64,000 nucleotides of DNA from assembly GCA_024282035.1 (NCBI GenBank), contig JAMWZR010000001.1, forward strand, positions 186,001-250,000, in the 5' to 3' direction. The stretch is from Nitrosomonas sp. Its GTDB lineage: Bacteria; Pseudomonadota; Gammaproteobacteria; Burkholderiales; Nitrosomonadaceae. The position numbers and the translations under genes were made by a program. Shown here piece after piece: positions 35,235-45,709 of this stretch. The notes under the pieces are model-generated. The model saw only the letters and a list, made by a program, of their open reading frames with translations, made no database searches and was not told the DNA's origin. Within the stretch, counting starts at the first letter, position 1. Every line of letters starts with the position of its first letter.

Positions 35235-36043
35235 TTTCTTCCTCCAAAAAGCCTGCTCAGAAAACCTTTTTTGGGATCAATGAAGCGATGTGGCCTGGTT
35301 TCCCCAAGGTAGCGGTCAACGACATCCGCATAAGCCTGACCGGCTTCGCTTTTTTCGTCAAGAATGACAGGAATACCTGCGTTGGAAGCAGATAATACCG
35401 ACTTGGATTCCGGAATGATGCCCAGTAGTTCGAGCGACAGGATTTCCTGTACATCGTCCAACCCAAGCATTTCACCGGATTTAACCCGGTCAGCATCGTA
35501 ACGGGTCAACAACAGGTATTCCTTGATGGGTTCCTCGCTCTTTTCAGCACGTCTGGATTTGCTCGAAAGTATGCCCAGCATGCGGTCCGAGTCACGTACC
35601 GAGGAGATTTCCGGATTGGTGACGACAAAGGCGTCATCGGCATAATACATGGCCAAGTTGGCGCCTTTTTCGATCCCTGCCGGTGAATCGCACACGATAT
35701 AGTCAAAATCTTTGCTGAGTTCATCCAGTACCTTACCGACACCTTCCAGTGACAACGCGTCCTTGTCGCGGGTTTGCGAAGCAGGGAGGATGTAGAGCTG
35801 GTTACAATTCTTGTCGCGGATCAATGCCTGGTTGAGACTCGCTTCCCCATTGATGACGTTGATGAAATCATAGACGACACGGCGCTCACAACCGAGAATC
35901 AGATCCAGATTTCTTAAGCCGACGTCAAAATCGATTACTGCGGTCTTGTGGCCCTTTTTTGCCAACCCCATGGCAATCGCTGCACTCGTTGTGGTTTTAC
36001 CGACCCCACCTTTGCCCGATGTTACGACAATAATTCTTGCCAA
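35231..36043 (-). CDS. minD: Septum site-determining ATPase MinD
   Basis: A ParA-type ATPase that recruits MinC to the membrane. The 270-residue protein has the deviant Walker A GKGGVGKTT at residue 10, the switch region VIDFDVGLRNLD and the C-terminal amphipathic membrane helix KKGFLSRLFGGRK. It lies in the operon minC-minD-minE. Confidence 0.98.
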   Translation of the reverse strand: MARIIVVTSGKGGVGKTTTSAAIAMGLAKKGHKTAVIDFDVGLRNLDLILGCERRVVYDFINVINGEASLNQALIRDKNCNQLYILPASQTRDKDALSLEGVGKVLDELSKDFDYIVCDSPAGIEKGANLAMYYADDAFVVTNPEISSVRDSDRMLGILSSKSRRAEKSEEPIKEYLLLTRYDADRVKSGEMLGLDDVQEILSLELLGIIPESKSVLSASNAGIPVILDEKSEAGQAYADVVDRYLGETRPHRFIDPKKGFLSRLFGGRK

Positions 36044-36067
36044 TTTGATCTCCTTCGCTGTTTGGTG

Positions 36068-36835
36068 TTAAGCAATTTCTTTGATGATCAGTGCGTGATT
36101 CTGTAAATAGATTTGCACCGGATGAGTGTATTTTTGTTTATTGAGGTCTTCGCTGGTTTTATAGTCGCCAGCGATGGATATGAGTTCCGCTTGCAGGTCA
36201 AAGCAAAAAATCCTGGCATCTGTGTTGCCGTGTACACCTGCGAGCGCGCGGCCTCTCAAGGTATTATAGACGTGAATATTGCCCTCAGCCATGATTTCGG
36301 CACCGGCACTGACTTGCGACATGATGATCAGGTCGCCGGTAGCATAGATTCGTTGTCCCGATCGTATGGGATGCGTAATCAGTGTGGCAGGAGCGGGAGC
36401 GGCTGGTGGTGCAATACTGGGTTGTGGTTCCCGTGGTGCGACTGCAGCAGGCTGGGGTGCGGCAGGTTGGCTGGGTTCGGGTTTTGCAGTTTCGCCAATA
36501 GTAATGGTGCCACCCAATTCACGAACGGTATCAATCGGAATCCACAGTTCTCGTGCCTGCTTGTTTTGTAGTTCATTGCCACCCCGAATACCGACTGGGA
36601 AAAAACCAACACGCCTTAGTAACTGGACGATCTGGGCAAAATCCAGATCGAGATGCAATTTGTTCAGTTCGCGAAAATCGATGATCAGGGGGGAATCCCT
36701 GAAAAACTCCGGCGCCAGGCGAATTTTCTCCTGCAATGCTTCCTCGATCGCAACGAGATCGTGACTGCAAAGTATCAGTATGGGTGCAAAAAAGGTACTG
36801 CTTTTAAATTCTAGAACAGGTGAAGTGTTAAGCAT
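36068..36835 (-). CDS. minC: Septum site-determining protein MinC
   Basis: MinC inhibits FtsZ assembly away from midcell. The N-terminal FtsZ-inhibiting domain fills about 1-110, a Pro/Ala-rich linker covers about 125-160, and the C-terminal beta-helix (SGQRIYATGDLIIMSQVSAGAEIMAEGNIHVYN) binds MinD and ends near 255. It is the first gene of the min operon. Confidence 0.97.
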   Translation of the reverse strand: MLNTSPVLEFKSSTFFAPILILCSHDLVAIEEALQEKIRLAPEFFRDSPLIIDFRELNKLHLDLDFAQIVQLLRRVGFFPVGIRGGNELQNKQARELWIPIDTVRELGGTITIGETAKPEPSQPAAPQPAAVAPREPQPSIAPPAAPAPATLITHPIRSGQRIYATGDLIIMSQVSAGAEIMAEGNIHVYNTLRGRALAGVHGNTDARIFCFDLQAELISIAGDYKTSEDLNKQKYTHPVQIYLQNHALIIKEIA

Positions 36836-36975
36836 GTTGAGGGTTCTATCGATAACTGCAGCATTCGGATTTTAAGATATTGATAGCGTTGGCTAGTATA
36901 CAAGCTAATTCAGCCGCGGGCTATTTTTTGCCAGTGTCGCATGTGCGGATATTCCTCGCAATGGCAGCATCAAGA

Positions 36976-38715
36976 TCAATCAAGGGTTTTCTTTTTTGTA
37001 AGTCGCTGAATGGTTTCAAGCAGGATTTCATTGCCAGGATCTTTTTCCAGCCCGCTCCGCCAGATATTTTTGGCTTCATCCTTGGCACCCTTGCTCCATA
37101 ATGCTTCTCCCAGATGAGCCGCAATTTCGGGGTCGGGGCGAGCCGAAAAGGCCAGATTGAGATAATTCAGGCCTTCGCTCAGATTGCCCATGCGGAAATG
37201 CACCCAGCCTAGACTGTCAATGATATAGGGATCTTCGGGTGAGAGCTCGACGGCTTTCTTGATCAGCTTGAGTGCTTCGGACAAGTGAGTGCCGCGTTCG
37301 GCAAAACTATATCCCAGTGCATTGTAGGCGTGGGCGTTGTCAGGTTTTAGCTTGATCAACTTGCGTAAATCCTGTTCTAGGATATTGAATTTACCCAGCT
37401 TGTCGGCAACCAGGGCACGATCGTAGAGCAGATCTGGATAATCCGGTAATTTTTTTAAGCCATCATTCAATAGTTTGAATACTTCCTGGTGTGCTTTGGT
37501 TCTTCGCAGGATCTGCGCTTCTGCCAGGATCAGATGCGCGGTCTGCTGATCATTGGCAGCTGGTAGTTTGTGCAGATGTTCGCGAGCTTGCTGTACCTGT
37601 CCGTTGAGTGCCAGCAAATCGGCGTAGCGAATCTGCGCGGGAATGTAGCGTGCTCCGCTTTTAACCATTTGATATGCTTCGATGGCCTTGTCGGAGCGCT
37701 TGGTTTCCTCATAAATCTGCCCCAGGTGAAAATACACCGCGCTTTGATCCTTGTATCCCAGATCGAGCGCTTTCCTGAAGCTCGATTCGGTAACATCGAA
37801 ATCGCCCATTTCTGCAGCCAGCAAACCGACTGCAAGCATGATTTCAGCGTCATCGAAATTCTTGCCGCGCAATTCCTCTAATTGTTTTCGCGCCAAATCG
37901 TAATGGTCGCTGCTGATCAGTGCGCGGGCATAGGCCACACGAACCTCGTTTGCGTTGGGGTGCTGGGTGAGATAGTTTCTGTAGAATTCATTGGCTTCGT
38001 CGGTGGAAGTGCGCTGCAGCATTCTGCCATTGTGAATCGCGGCAATCTCCCAGTCGGGACGCAGAGCAAGTGCACGCTGCATCTCACTCTGTGCTAGCTC
38101 ATGCTGACTGGCGAACCATGCAGCTTGTGAGATCGCGAAATGCACTTCGGCAACTTCCTTGTAAGGTTGGGCGAGATGCTGGATCAACTGCAGGGCTGCG
38201 ACTTTATTAGGATTGCGCGACAGCATCTGGTTGAGTTGCGTGAATGCCGGACCGACATTGTCCTTTTCGGTAATCAGCAGTTTTTCCAGGTGAGGTTTGG
38301 CGGCATCGAGTTTGCCCAGGCTGACTAAAATCGCGGCGATGGTCTGCAGCGCATCGGTGGAATCGGGTTCCAGTTCGATCCACAGGGTTGCGGACTGTTC
38401 TGCGGCAAAGGGATTACCCGCATGCAGGGCGATTTCGCTGGCGCGTTTGGCAAGTCGCGGGTCGCGCGTCGTTTTGGCCAACTTCACATAGCGACTGACG
38501 GCGAGATCCAGATTGCCACGCTGCAAGGCGGTTTCTCCGACCAGGAAGTCAAACAGGATGGGCGCGGTCAACTCCTGCTTGGGCAGATTCTGCGGACTGA
38601 CTTCTTCTTGGTCTGCTAATTCACTCGGTTCTTCGTTTCCTTCCTTGGGAGTGGGAATATGTGCGCAGGCAGTGATTCCGGCGAGCAACAACACGCTTAG
38701 AAGTTTAAATTTCAT
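36976..38715 (-). CDS. Tetratricopeptide-repeat lipoprotein
   Basis: A 579-residue lipoprotein: lipobox ITAC with Cys17, then an acidic linker and at least ten TPR-like helical repeats from about residue 50 to 570. The C-terminal repeats are clearest (NAHAYNALGYSFAERG, DPYIIDSLGWVHFRMG). Proteins of this type usually sit next to lolB-ispE in betaproteobacteria and are thought to act in envelope assembly; here minCDE lies between them. Its exact role is unknown. Confidence 0.85.
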   Translation of the reverse strand: MKFKLLSVLLLAGITACAHIPTPKEGNEEPSELADQEEVSPQNLPKQELTAPILFDFLVGETALQRGNLDLAVSRYVKLAKTTRDPRLAKRASEIALHAGNPFAAEQSATLWIELEPDSTDALQTIAAILVSLGKLDAAKPHLEKLLITEKDNVGPAFTQLNQMLSRNPNKVAALQLIQHLAQPYKEVAEVHFAISQAAWFASQHELAQSEMQRALALRPDWEIAAIHNGRMLQRTSTDEANEFYRNYLTQHPNANEVRVAYARALISSDHYDLARKQLEELRGKNFDDAEIMLAVGLLAAEMGDFDVTESSFRKALDLGYKDQSAVYFHLGQIYEETKRSDKAIEAYQMVKSGARYIPAQIRYADLLALNGQVQQAREHLHKLPAANDQQTAHLILAEAQILRRTKAHQEVFKLLNDGLKKLPDYPDLLYDRALVADKLGKFNILEQDLRKLIKLKPDNAHAYNALGYSFAERGTHLSEALKLIKKAVELSPEDPYIIDSLGWVHFRMGNLSEGLNYLNLAFSARPDPEIAAHLGEALWSKGAKDEAKNIWRSGLEKDPGNEILLETIQRLTKKKTLD

Positions 38716-39092
38716 TAAAAGTCCAAATGGTTCTCTAATCGGTGATCAAGCAATAATGTTACCAAAACAAACAAAAGACTCACAGATTGAATAGTTTAAT
38801 TCATTTATCCAGTAAAACGCTGCATCGATGATACAGCGGATCATAACCTTTATCAGGCTATTCTACTTTTATACCGGCACTCAAGTGAATTAATAATTGT
38901 GATCGTGTGGATCGTATTTCTGACCGGTATCGGTTCCGCTAAATTTAAGTATCCAAGCGCTAATGATTAATTTATGATTGGCCGCGTTGGTCAAAGTCAC
39001 TGTTGCTATTCAAAAATGCACTCCACTGGTGTTGGCTTTTCAGGTATCGACTGACAATTATCCATTTTGGTTCGCATTAGAAAAATCTTGAC
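38716..39092. other. Divergent intergenic region between the TPR lipoprotein gene and lnt
   Basis: 377 bases with no recognisable gene, repeat or terminator. It must contain promoters for both divergent genes; I could not identify them confidently. Confidence 0.4.
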
Positions 39093-40583
39093 ATGATAAA
39101 ACTGCTGCTGGTTTTCTTGCTGGGCATGCTGAGCGTGCTCGGTTTTGCGCCATTCTATCTGTTTCCGGTGCCAGTTTTCGCATTGGCTATATTGTTGCGT
39201 TTCTGTCATGCCAGCGCGTCACCCAGAAAAGCAGCGGCACTGGGGTTCGGTTTTGGCATGGGGTTGTTCAGTGCCGGAGTGACCTGGCTTTATGTCAGTC
39301 TGCATGATTTTGGTGCCATGCCAACGCCGGTTGCCATCGCGGCGTTGATCGTTCTATGCGCTTATCTATCCTTGTTTACGGCGACCAGCCTGTGGCTGCT
39401 GGCCAGGTTGCGTCAGGCAACACCCATGATATGGGCGGCCGCTGCCGGGGCATTATTGATGCTGGCGGAATGGTTGCGTGGTTACCTGTTTACCGGGTTT
39501 CCGTGGCTGGCGCTGGGTTATTCGCAGGCACCCGACAGTCCTCTGGTTGGATTTGCCCCAATACTGGGCGTTTACGGTATTTCATTTCTCTTGATTTTCA
39601 GTGCGGCCATGCTGTTTTTCTGGTTTGATAGCGGTTTCAGGGCGAAACGTTATGCGGTGACGTTTTGTGCGTTGTGGGTAGGTGGTTTTGCACTACAAAT
39701 GATCGAATGGGTGCAACCCGAAGGCGAACCAGTGACGGTTAGTTTGCTACAGGGGAATATTGCACAGGACCTGAAATGGCGTGACGATCATCTCGAAAAT
39801 ACCATGGAGACCTATGCCCGGTTGATAATGGAAAGCAAAAGCCGCTTGATTGTCACCCCGGAAATCTCCATTCCACTGTTTAGCGATGTCATGCCGTCTG
39901 CCTACTTATCACACATTGCAGAACATGCGCGCAGCCATGATGGCGATGTTCTGATTGGTTTGGCCGAGCGCACGGTCGATGGCAGTGATGATTATTACAA
40001 TACCATGTTCAGTTTTGGCGCGTCGCCGGAACAGCGTTATCGCAAGCATCATCTGGTGCCATTCGGAGAATTCATTCCGCTGAAGCCAATTTTTGGCTGG
40101 ATCATCCAGGTGCTGCATATTCCACTATCCGATTTTTCACGCGGCGACCTGAATCAACAACCCATGCATCTGGCAGGGCAACGTGTTGCCATCAACATTT
40201 GCTATGAAGATGTTTTTGGCGAGGAAATCATTTATCAGTTACCGCAGGCCTCTCTGCTGGTCAACGTCAGTAATGATGCCTGGTTTGGACGCTCCATCGG
40301 ACCGCAGCAACACTTGCAAATCTCGCAGATGCGTGCGATAGAAACCGGACGTTACATGTTGCGTGCCACCAATACGGGAGTTACGGCGATCATCGATGAA
40401 CGTGGCAAAGTGCTGCAAAGTATTGAAATATTTACTACGTCAGCCTTGCACGGCGTTGCTCAGGGTTTCAAGGGTGCCACCCCTTACGTCCTTGCCGGCA
40501 ATCACCCTATACTGGGAGCGGCTGGTTTGGCAGTGATTGTGGCATCCATTTCTGCCTTTCGCGGCAGACGCAAAAACCGGTAA
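39093..40583 (+). CDS. lnt: Apolipoprotein N-acyltransferase
   Basis: Adds the third acyl chain to lipoproteins in the inner membrane, needed for Lol export. Several N-terminal membrane helices (about 1-190) precede the nitrilase-like domain, with catalytic Glu in TPEISIPLF, Lys in KHHLVPFGEF and Cys in NICYEDVF. Its length of 496 is normal. It is not preceded by corC as is common, but stands alone before glyQ. Confidence 0.95.
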   Translation: MIKLLLVFLLGMLSVLGFAPFYLFPVPVFALAILLRFCHASASPRKAAALGFGFGMGLFSAGVTWLYVSLHDFGAMPTPVAIAALIVLCAYLSLFTATSLWLLARLRQATPMIWAAAAGALLMLAEWLRGYLFTGFPWLALGYSQAPDSPLVGFAPILGVYGISFLLIFSAAMLFFWFDSGFRAKRYAVTFCALWVGGFALQMIEWVQPEGEPVTVSLLQGNIAQDLKWRDDHLENTMETYARLIMESKSRLIVTPEISIPLFSDVMPSAYLSHIAEHARSHDGDVLIGLAERTVDGSDDYYNTMFSFGASPEQRYRKHHLVPFGEFIPLKPIFGWIIQVLHIPLSDFSRGDLNQQPMHLAGQRVAINICYEDVFGEEIIYQLPQASLLVNVSNDAWFGRSIGPQQHLQISQMRAIETGRYMLRATNTGVTAIIDERGKVLQSIEIFTTSALHGVAQGFKGATPYVLAGNHPILGAAGLAVIVASISAFRGRRKNR

Positions 40584-40643
40584 AATTAGTCAATAAACAG
40601 GCCTGAGCCGAATCGATGCCAATTTGATGCCTACGGATTTCAC

Positions 40644-41570
40644 ATGACGACACTGACTTTTCAGGAAATTATTTTCACGCTGCAGCGCTATTGGGACAAG
40701 CAAGGTTGTGCCATCCTGCAACCCTATGATATGGAGGTTGGCGCTGGAACCAGTCATACCGCGACATTCTTGCGTGCACTGGGCCCGGAGCCGTGGAAGG
40801 CCGCATATGTTCAACCGTCGCGTCGCCCCAAGGACGGTCGCTATGGTGCGAACCCGAACCGCTTGCAGCATTATTATCAGTTTCAGGTTGTGCTCAAGCC
40901 GGCGCCCAAGAATATTCTGGATTTGTATCTGGATTCGTTGCGTGAACTGGGATTCGATTTGACACAAAACGATGTGCGGCTGGTGGAAGATGACTGGGAA
41001 AATCCTACCCTGGGAGCCTGGGGGTTGGGATGGGAAACCTGGTTGAATGGTATGGAAGTGACGCAATTTACCTATTTTCAGCAAGTCGGCGGCATTGACT
41101 GCAAGCCGATTACCGGTGAGATTACGTATGGTCTAGAGCGGCTGGCAATGTATCTGCAAGGCGTGGAAAGTGTTTTTGATCTGGTATGGACAAAAGGGCT
41201 GAGCTATCACGATGTCTACCATCAGAACGAAGTTGAACAGTCAACGTTCAACTTCGAGCACAGTGATCGGGAATTCTTGTTTCTGGCATTCGGGCGACAC
41301 GAAGCGCAAGCTCAGCATTTGATGCAACAGCGACTGGCGCTACCTGCCTACGAACAAGTGCTGAAAGCGGCGCATACCTTCAATCTGCTGGATGCACGTG
41401 GCGCCATCTCGGTAACGGAGCGTGCCGCTTACATCGGGCGCATACGCAATCTGTCGCGTCAGGTGGCGCGGGCTTATTACGACAGTCGTGCTAGCATGGA
41501 ACCGGCTTTTCCGCTGGCGCCACGCGAATGGGTTGCACAGATCCCCAAAATCGAGGAATTCGCATCATGA
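40644..41570 (+). CDS. glyQ: Glycine-tRNA ligase alpha subunit
   Basis: The catalytic alpha chain of the bacterial alpha2-beta2 glycyl-tRNA synthetase. It begins with [32 protein letters not shown], and class II motifs such as [14 protein letters not shown] and [15 protein letters not shown] are clear. It overlaps glyS by four bases. Confidence 0.98.
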   Translation: MTTLTFQEIIFTLQRYWDKQGCAILQPYDMEVGAGTSHTATFLRALGPEPWKAAYVQPSRRPKDGRYGANPNRLQHYYQFQVVLKPAPKNILDLYLDSLRELGFDLTQNDVRLVEDDWENPTLGAWGLGWETWLNGMEVTQFTYFQQVGGIDCKPITGEITYGLERLAMYLQGVESVFDLVWTKGLSYHDVYHQNEVEQSTFNFEHSDREFLFLAFGRHEAQAQHLMQQRLALPAYEQVLKAAHTFNLLDARGAISVTERAAYIGRIRNLSRQVARAYYDSRASMEPAFPLAPREWVAQIPKIEEFAS

Positions 41571-43732
41571 CCCAGAATTTGCTGGTCGAGTTATTGGTCG
41601 AGGAATTACCTCCCAAGTCATTGCAAATGCTGGGTAAAAGCTTTGCGGAATTGCTGGTGTCCGGTTTGACTGCTCAGGGATTGGTCGGCGAGGGTGCCAA
41701 AACGACTGTTTATGCGACACCACGCAGACTGGCAGTCCATGTTGACCATGTTGCTGCACAGGCTGCCGATCGGGCAGTGCTGCAGAAATTGATGCCGGTA
41801 GCAGTGGGACTGGATGCGCAAGGTCAGGCTACACCACCGCTTCTGAAAAAACTGGCAGGTCTGGGTGCAGATGCTTCCGTGGTACCCAATCTCAAACGTG
41901 TGCTGGAAGGCAAAACCGAAACTCTGTTTTGGGACAGCATGATTACGGGTATGACGCTGACGGACGGATTGCAGAAAACACTGCAGGAAGCCATCAAAAA
42001 ATTGCCGATTCCGAAAGTAATGACTTACCAGTTGGCTGATGGTTGGAGTAGTGTCCATTTTGTGCGTCCTGCACATGCGCTGACAGTCCTGCATGGCGCC
42101 AATATCGTCGCGGTGGATGTTCTGGGACTGCAAGCCGGTCGTGAGACACAGGGGCATCGTTTTGAGGCGAAAGTAAATCCGATCGTAGTGCATCATGCAG
42201 ATACTTATGCCCAGCAGCTTGCGACTGAAGGCTCGGTCATCGCCAGTTTTACAGAGCGCCGTGCCGATATCGTTCGACAGCTCACCGCAGCAGCAACGCA
42301 TGAGCATCTCGTCTCGATTGACGATCCAGCCTTGCTGGATGAGGTGACGGCGCTGGTGGAGTATCCCAATGTGCTGGTTGGCCGGTTTGCCGAGGAATTT
42401 TTGCAGGTGCCGCAGGAGTGCCTGATTCTGACCATGAAAGCCAATCAGAAATACTTTCCGCTACTGGATGCGAATGGCAAGCTGTCCAACGTGTTTCTGC
42501 TGGTTTCCAATATTCGACCTGCGGATCCTGTGCAGGTCATTGCAGGAAACGAACGTGTAGTGCGCTCGCGCCTTGCTGACGCCAAATTCTTTTTTGACCA
42601 GGATCGTAAAAAAACACTGGCATCGCGTGTGCCTGAACTCGATCGGGTGGTTTATCACAACAAGCTGGGTACACAGGGACTGCGCATGCAGTATGTGCGT
42701 GCCATAGCAGCGAAACTAGGTGAGCTGCTGGGTGATGAGCAGCTTGCCAGACAAGCACATGCAGCGGCGACTCTGGCGAAGGCCGATCTGCTGACCGATA
42801 TGGTCGGAGAGTTCCCAGAGTTGCAGGGTATCATGGGGCGTTATTATGCACAGCATGAAGGGTTGAGCGATAACGTTGCATTTGCGATCGAAGATCACTA
42901 CAAGCCTCGTTTTGCCGGAGACGCGCTGCCACGTGATATGACGGGAGTTTGCTTGGCACTGGCAGATAAACTGGAGACGCTGGTAAACATGTTTGCAATC
43001 GGTGAAGTGCCAACGGGTGACAAGGATCCATTTGCATTGCGACGGCATGCATTGGGTGTGATTCGATTATTGATTGAAAACGATCTGCCATTTCATCTCG
43101 ATCGACTGCTAAGTCAAGTCATCAACGTTATTCAGGATGGCGAGATTCCGAAGCAATGGGCCAATACCCAGCAATCGACTGTGGTAACGCAGTCGCGCTT
43201 GATTCCTCAGGAGGCCAGTGATCAATTACATGCTTTCATCACCGATCGCCTTGCCGGCATGTTGCGCGAACAAGGTTATACCGCTCAGGAAATCGATGCG
43301 GTACTCAGCCTGAAACCACAATGGCTTGGTGACATACCCAAACGGCTGGCAGCGGTACGAGCCTTCACCCGCTTGCCGGAAGCGGCCAGTTTGGCGGCAG
43401 CAAACAAGCGAGTGGGGAATATTCTTAAAAAATCTGAAATGCTGGGTGATGCCAAAGTTGACAGCCGGCTGTTGCAAGAACAGGCTGAGCAAGTGCTGCA
43501 CCAGACACTGAATGACGTGTTGCCACTGACTGATCAAGCCTTTAATGCTGGTGATTACACTGGCACGTTGCAGAGACTGGCGGCGCTGAAAACACCGGTC
43601 GATCATTTTTTTGATCATGTCATGGTCAATGTGGAAGATACGGCATTACGCAACAATCGATTGGCATTGCTGGTGCAACTGCATGGCATCATGAATCGCG
43701 TCGCTGATTTATCTAAACTGGCCTCCTCATGA
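41567..43732 (+). CDS. glyS: Glycine-tRNA ligase beta subunit
   Basis: The tRNA-binding beta chain. It starts at ATG 41567 within the glyQ stop (ATGA), giving 721 residues beginning [19 protein letters not shown]. The frame remains open 13 codons further upstream inside glyQ. The C-terminal anticodon-binding domain ([21 protein letters not shown]) is complete. It overlaps gmhB by four bases. Confidence 0.97.
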   Translation: MTQNLLVELLVEELPPKSLQMLGKSFAELLVSGLTAQGLVGEGAKTTVYATPRRLAVHVDHVAAQAADRAVLQKLMPVAVGLDAQGQATPPLLKKLAGLGADASVVPNLKRVLEGKTETLFWDSMITGMTLTDGLQKTLQEAIKKLPIPKVMTYQLADGWSSVHFVRPAHALTVLHGANIVAVDVLGLQAGRETQGHRFEAKVNPIVVHHADTYAQQLATEGSVIASFTERRADIVRQLTAAATHEHLVSIDDPALLDEVTALVEYPNVLVGRFAEEFLQVPQECLILTMKANQKYFPLLDANGKLSNVFLLVSNIRPADPVQVIAGNERVVRSRLADAKFFFDQDRKKTLASRVPELDRVVYHNKLGTQGLRMQYVRAIAAKLGELLGDEQLARQAHAAATLAKADLLTDMVGEFPELQGIMGRYYAQHEGLSDNVAFAIEDHYKPRFAGDALPRDMTGVCLALADKLETLVNMFAIGEVPTGDKDPFALRRHALGVIRLLIENDLPFHLDRLLSQVINVIQDGEIPKQWANTQQSTVVTQSRLIPQEASDQLHAFITDRLAGMLREQGYTAQEIDAVLSLKPQWLGDIPKRLAAVRAFTRLPEAASLAAANKRVGNILKKSEMLGDAKVDSRLLQEQAEQVLHQTLNDVLPLTDQAFNAGDYTGTLQRLAALKTPVDHFFDHVMVNVEDTALRNNRLALLVQLHGIMNRVADLSKLASS

Positions 43733-44268
43733 AACTTATCATTCTCGATCAGGCCGGTGTCATTAATGAGAGCAGTGACACGTTTATCAAATCACCAGAA
43801 GAATGGATAGCGATTCCGGGTAGCCTAGAAGCCATTTCTCGGCTGACACACGCCGGCTACCGGGTGATCATCGCCACCAACCAATCGGGCATAGGGCGCG
43901 GTTTGCTGGATATGGCCACCTATAATGCCATCAATGACAAGATGTACAGGGCAGTCAATCAGGCTGGCGGTCGTATCGATGCCATCTTTTTTTGTCCTCA
44001 TACCGCGGCTGATAACTGCACCTGCCGCAAACCGGAGACAGGATTGTTCGCTGAGATTATGCAGCGCTATGGAGTGAATCTCAAGAGTGTTCCGGCAGTT
44101 GGAGATTCGCTGAAAGATTTGCAGGCAGCGGTTGCCGTTGGCGCATTGCCCATTCTGGTATTGACCGGCAATGGCGAGGTGACGCGAAGTGCGCAAGACC
44201 TTCCCGAGCAAACGCAGGTGTATGACGATTTGGCTGCGCTGGTTGATGTTCTGGTGGGCGAGGCATGA
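43729..44268 (+). CDS. gmhB: GmhB-like heptose bisphosphate phosphatase with substituted catalytic Asp
   Basis: A 179-residue HAD-family protein closest to D-glycero-beta-D-manno-heptose-1,7-bisphosphate 7-phosphatase, which makes the heptose of the LPS inner core. Motif II TNQSG, the zinc-binding CPH...CTCRKP and the motif IV region VGDSLKDLQAA are all present. Motif I should read LDRDG; it reads LDQAG (D7, A9). The nucleophile D7 remains but the second Asp, the general acid/base, is Ala. Activity is therefore doubtful. The gene is four bases overlapped at both ends in the glyS-gmhB-plsC operon. Confidence 0.88.
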   Translation: MKLIILDQAGVINESSDTFIKSPEEWIAIPGSLEAISRLTHAGYRVIIATNQSGIGRGLLDMATYNAINDKMYRAVNQAGGRIDAIFFCPHTAADNCTCRKPETGLFAEIMQRYGVNLKSVPAVGDSLKDLQAAVAVGALPILVLTGNGEVTRSAQDLPEQTQVYDDLAALVDVLVGEA

Positions 44269-45002
44269 AAAAAGTATCAGCGCTGTTGCGCTCTTCGTTG
44301 TACATGCTGCTGCAGGTCATCATCACACCACCCTATGCGCTGGTTACACTGATGTGTTTTCCGCTGTCACCGCATCAGCGCTATCGTGTAACGTCCAGCT
44401 GGACCCGCATGATGTTGTTTCTGCTGTGGCATGTTTGCGGTATCCGCTACCGGATCATTGGTGCCGAGCATATTCCGCAAATACCGAGTATCGTGTTGTC
44501 GAAACATCAGTCGGCTTGGGAGACGCTGGCGTTTCAGGAAATTTTTCCACCACAGGTATGGGTGCTGAAAAAAGAATTGCTGCGTATTCCTTTTTTTGGT
44601 TGGGGATTGGCGATGACCAGTCCGATAGCCATTGATCGCAGTGCGCGCAAGAAAGCCCTGGAACAGATTGTCGAGCAAGGCCGAGATCGTTTGCAACAGG
44701 GATTCTGGATTGTCATTTTTCCAGAAGGTACACGCATTCCACCGGGTCAGCGCGGCAAATACCGAATTGGTGGTGCCTGGTTGGCAACGCATGTTCATGT
44801 GCCGGTGGTGCCGGTTGCGCATAATGCCGGTGAGCTCTGGGGTAGAAATTCCTTCATCAAATATCCGGGGACAGTGACAGTCAGCATCGGCGAACCTATC
44901 GATCCCACTGGTATGGAAGCGGGCGAACTGAATGCCCGGGTTGAAACTTGGATTGAAGGCGAAGTGTTGCGTATCGGTCGATCCAATACCAGTTCAATCT
45001 GA
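44265..45002 (+). CDS. plsC: 1-acyl-sn-glycerol-3-phosphate acyltransferase
   Basis: Acylates lysophosphatidate in phospholipid synthesis at the inner membrane. A membrane segment occupies about 10-40. Block I is KHQSAWET, an H-x4-E variant of H-x4-D that I recall as common in this betaproteobacterial subfamily. The substrate-binding block FPEGTR lies at about 152. It starts within the gmhB stop and is followed after two bases by the YgjP-type gene. Confidence 0.93.
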   Translation: MKKVSALLRSSLYMLLQVIITPPYALVTLMCFPLSPHQRYRVTSSWTRMMLFLLWHVCGIRYRIIGAEHIPQIPSIVLSKHQSAWETLAFQEIFPPQVWVLKKELLRIPFFGWGLAMTSPIAIDRSARKKALEQIVEQGRDRLQQGFWIVIFPEGTRIPPGQRGKYRIGGAWLATHVHVPVVPVAHNAGELWGRNSFIKYPGTVTVSIGEPIDPTGMEAGELNARVETWIEGEVLRIGRSNTSSI

Positions 45003-45004
45003 TC

Positions 45005-45691
45005 GTGCGTGTTCATACTTGCCTGAAAGGGCAGATCATCAGCTATACGCTGCGACGTAGCAAGCGTAAATCAATCGGATTGCGTATCGACCATCGCGGA
45101 CTGAGTATTCACATTCCTCATCAGCTCGCCAACGCTGACGTGGAAAATGTCTTGCAGGAAAAGGCCGATTGGATCCGTCAAAAACTCAGGCAATGGGGAA
45201 ACAAGAAAAGCCTGGAGCTGGGTTGGAAGTTCGATGCGAGTTTTCCGCTGCTGGGGGAACCCTGGCAAATCGCACTGAATGCTTCGGGGCAGATTGTGAT
45301 GGTGCCGCAGCAATCGGCGAAAATCGTAACCCAGCATTTACCGCAGCTTGATTCCCAACAGATTGAAACGTTCGTCATGGCCTGGTATGGCGAGCAAGCC
45401 ATGATCTGTTTCAGGGAGCGCATCGGGATTTACGCTCAAGCGCTGAAGGTATCCATTCCGCCATTTCGTTTATCCAAAGCCAAGACTCGCTGGGGAAGTT
45501 GCAATCATCGCGGGGTGATCAGTCTGAACTGGCGCTTGATCCAGCTTCCATTGCATCTGATCGACTACGTTGTGGTGCATGAATTGGCCCATTTGCTTGA
45601 GATGAATCATTCGAAGGCGTTTTGGCAAAAAGTGGAGAGTGTGTACAAAGACTATCAGGCTGCACGGGAGCAACTCAGGGAATATAGCTAA
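45005..45691 (+). CDS. YgjP-type metal-dependent hydrolase (DUF45)
   Basis: A 228-residue protein of the M48-like YgjP/DUF45 family. The zinc motif HELAHLLEMNHSKAFW lies near residue 187 and the family segment KTRWGSCNHRGVISLNWRLI precedes it. The start is GTG at 45005, two bases after plsC, so it is probably the last gene of the glyQ operon. The substrate is unknown for the family. Confidence 0.88.
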   Translation: MRVHTCLKGQIISYTLRRSKRKSIGLRIDHRGLSIHIPHQLANADVENVLQEKADWIRQKLRQWGNKKSLELGWKFDASFPLLGEPWQIALNASGQIVMVPQQSAKIVTQHLPQLDSQQIETFVMAWYGEQAMICFRERIGIYAQALKVSIPPFRLSKAKTRWGSCNHRGVISLNWRLIQLPLHLIDYVVVHELAHLLEMNHSKAFWQKVESVYKDYQAAREQLREYS

Positions 45692-45709
45692 GCCATCAAC
45701 GCGAACAGG

